DNA of 64,000 nucleotides from Luteibacter rhizovicinus (GTDB lineage: Bacteria > Pseudomonadota > Gammaproteobacteria > Xanthomonadales > Rhodanobacteraceae), in the NCBI RefSeq assembly GCF_004342265.1, contig NZ_SMCS01000005.1, positions 248,001 to 312,000 of the forward strand. Direction: 5' to 3'. The notes under the pieces are model-generated. The model made no database searches. It saw only the letters and a program-made list of their open reading frames with translations, and was not told the DNA's origin. Position 1 is the first letter of the stretch. Every line of letters starts with the position of its first letter. A program made the position numbers and the translations under genes. Positions 62,458-64,000 of the stretch are shown here, in pieces.

Positions 62458-64000
62458 ATGAAACAAGATCTCAGGCACACCCTTCTTTACGTAGCCCTGC
62501 TGAGCGCTGCGCTGACTGTCGATGTGGTCCAGGCGCAGGACGCTGCCGGAACCGGTGCCGACCAGACCAAGGCCGACAAGAAGAAAACGCTTGCGTCCGA
62601 TACGCCGCAGACGCTCGAGGGCATCACGGTCACGGCCGCCAAGCGCGAGCAGGACATCCAGAAAGTACCGATCAGCATGACGGCGCTGACGGGCGAACAG
62701 CTCGAACGCCAGGGCGTCACCAGCCTTGCCGATCTCGCGCGCATCGCTCCTTCGCTGACGGTCGCCTCGTCCGGTCCCGGCGAAAATAACCTCATTATTC
62801 GCGGCATTTCTTCCAGCGCCGGCTCCGCCGCCACGGTGGGCTATTACCTCGACGACGTGCCCATCGCGGCGTCGAGCAACGCCGCCCTGTTGTCGACACG
62901 TGGCGTGATCGATCCGTCGGTGTTCGATATCGAACGCGTCGAAGTCCTGCGTGGGCCGCAGGGAACCATCTATGGCTCCAGCTCCATGGGCGGCACGGTC
63001 AAGTACGTGACCAACCAGCCGGATCTGGACAACGTCGAAGCCCGCATCAAGACCGACGTGTCCGGCACGCATCATGGCGGCGCGAATGCCAACGTCAACG
63101 GCGTGCTGAATATTCCGCTGATGAAGGACAAGGTGGCCCTGCGCGTGTCCGCGTACTACCGCGACGACGACGGTTACATCGATCGCTATCCCATCAGTCC
63201 GTCCAATTACCTTGCGGCGGACCCATCCGGCAAGAAACAGGACAACGTCAACACCTATAAGACGTATGGCGCACGCATCGCCATGCTTATCAAGCCGGAC
63301 GATACGCTGACCATCACGCCCAGCGTGATCTACCAGTACTCCAAGCTGGGCTCGCCGTTTACCTACGACAAGATCCCGGCCTCGCTGAACAATCCCTACC
63401 AGGTTCGCGATGTCAACGAGGCCAATGTCCAGAAGTCGACGATCTCGAACATTGCCATCCACAAGCAGTTCGATACCTTCGAGCTGATGTCCTCCACGTC
63501 TTACTTCACCCGCGATATCAGCTTGCGCGACGACAGTTCCAAGGTCATCAACTATTTCTTTGGACTGCCCAGCGTTTATCCGGTCACGATGTACGGTAGC
63601 TACAAGAACAAGGAATTCACGGAAGAGGTGAGGGCGACCAGCAAGTTCGACGGTCCCGTGCAGGCGATCCTTGGCGCGTTCTATCACGATGTCAGGGCGC
63701 CATTGACGTCCTCCATCCCTTATCCCGCGGGATTCAACCAGACCTTCGGCACCCCGTTCCCGGCGTACTCCACGATTTATGCCGGCGCGCGCAACGCCAC
63801 GCTCGACGAATACGCGGTGTTCGGCGAACTGTCCTGGAACATTACCGACAAGCTGAAGGCGAGCGCGGGTATCCGTGCGTTCGAGGTGAAGCAGGGCTTT
63901 TCGCAAAGCGGCGATGGTCTCCTGAACGGCGGTCCGAGCAGCGTGCATAGCAGCTCGAAGGATTACGGCAGCACGCCGAAGTTCACCCTGCAGTACCAGA
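62458..64000 (+). CDS. TonB-dependent receptor (3' end beyond window)
   Basis: The frame stays open from the ATG at 62458 to the right edge (514 complete codons); GGGGAG precedes the start by 4 nt. A signal peptide ending VDVVQA is followed by the TonB box region (TLEGITVTAAKREQDIQKVP) and the plug: ADLARIAPSLTVASSGPGEN, IIRGISSSAGSAATVGYYLD, VEVLRGPQGTIYGSSSMGG. The first barrel strands follow. The sequence is of the large family of receptors with an AKREQ-type N-terminus common in sphingomonads and xanthomonads. The substrate is unknown. Confidence 0.9.
   Translation, partial: MKQDLRHTLLYVALLSAALTVDVVQAQDAAGTGADQTKADKKKTLASDTPQTLEGITVTAAKREQDIQKVPISMTALTGEQLERQGVTSLADLARIAPSLTVASSGPGENNLIIRGISSSAGSAATVGYYLDDVPIAASSNAALLSTRGVIDPSVFDIERVEVLRGPQGTIYGSSSMGGTVKYVTNQPDLDNVEARIKTDVSGTHHGGANANVNGVLNIPLMKDKVALRVSAYYRDDDGYIDRYPISPSNYLAADPSGKKQDNVNTYKTYGARIAMLIKPDDTLTITPSVIYQYSKLGSPFTYDKIPASLNNPYQVRDVNEANVQKSTISNIAIHKQFDTFELMSSTSYFTRDISLRDDSSKVINYFFGLPSVYPVTMYGSYKNKEFTEEVRATSKFDGPVQAILGAFYHDVRAPLTSSIPYPAGFNQTFGTPFPAYSTIYAGARNATLDEYAVFGELSWNITDKLKASAGIRAFEVKQGFSQSGDGLLNGGPSSVHSSSKDYGSTPKFTLQYQ

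Overview
The window reads as chromosomal DNA of a GC-rich gammaproteobacterium. TonB-dependent receptors, a periplasmic catalase paired with an ankyrin protein, CusCBA/CusF and CzcBA metal pumps, and a TPP-riboswitch-controlled receptor plus PnuC-type transporter together suggest the order Lysobacterales, most likely the Rhodanobacteraceae (Luteibacter/Dyella-like). That placement is inference from gene content; there is no rRNA or other marker in the window. No tRNA, rRNA, CRISPR array, complete insertion sequence or prophage was seen.

Left end (1-11.9 kb, minus strand): a giant open reading frame runs off the left edge (more than 2,900 codons). It carries an N-terminal LEPR-XLL motif followed by about 28 beta-sandwich repeats. 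A HlyD-like periplasmic adaptor lies just upstream. Further upstream is a polysaccharide deacetylase/glycosyltransferase pair. 12.2-16 kb holds an unknown protein, a cysteine hydrolase divergent from a GlxA-type regulator, and an unknown two-TM protein with repeated G-x-x-x-P-x-G motifs.

16-25.4 kb: a histidine kinase/response regulator pair is divergent from a second, kinase-less response regulator that heads an RND efflux pair. A LysR regulator and a GT9 glycosyltransferase follow. 25.6-38 kb carries two complete heavy-metal RND systems in tandem on the minus strand: cusCBA plus CusF (Cu/Ag type) and a czcBA-like system with its own outer-membrane factor.

38.3-48 kb: a Na/Pi-cotransporter-like gene is preceded by a 27-codon coupled ORF and a roughly 220-nt structured leader that I do not recognise. 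Then come a membrane-anchored cytochrome c, a 46-aa cysteine-rich protein, an AraC regulator divergent from a PEP-mutase-type lyase, an Nramp-like transporter with an OprB-type porin, and a GtrII-type membrane protein. Two palindromic elements and two terminators fill the gap at 47.8-48.3 kb.

48.4-52.4 kb is a thiamine-uptake module (TPP riboswitch, TonB receptor, PnuC-family transporter, with a phosphotransferase gene upstream). 52.5-58.6 kb is a three-gene glycan-degradation operon (GH27 with two CBM35-like modules, GH95, SGNH hydrolase) behind a promoter bracketed by two matching palindromes. The right end has katB-ankyrin, a cupin-type XRE regulator with an NTF2-like protein, and a TonB receptor that runs off the right edge.
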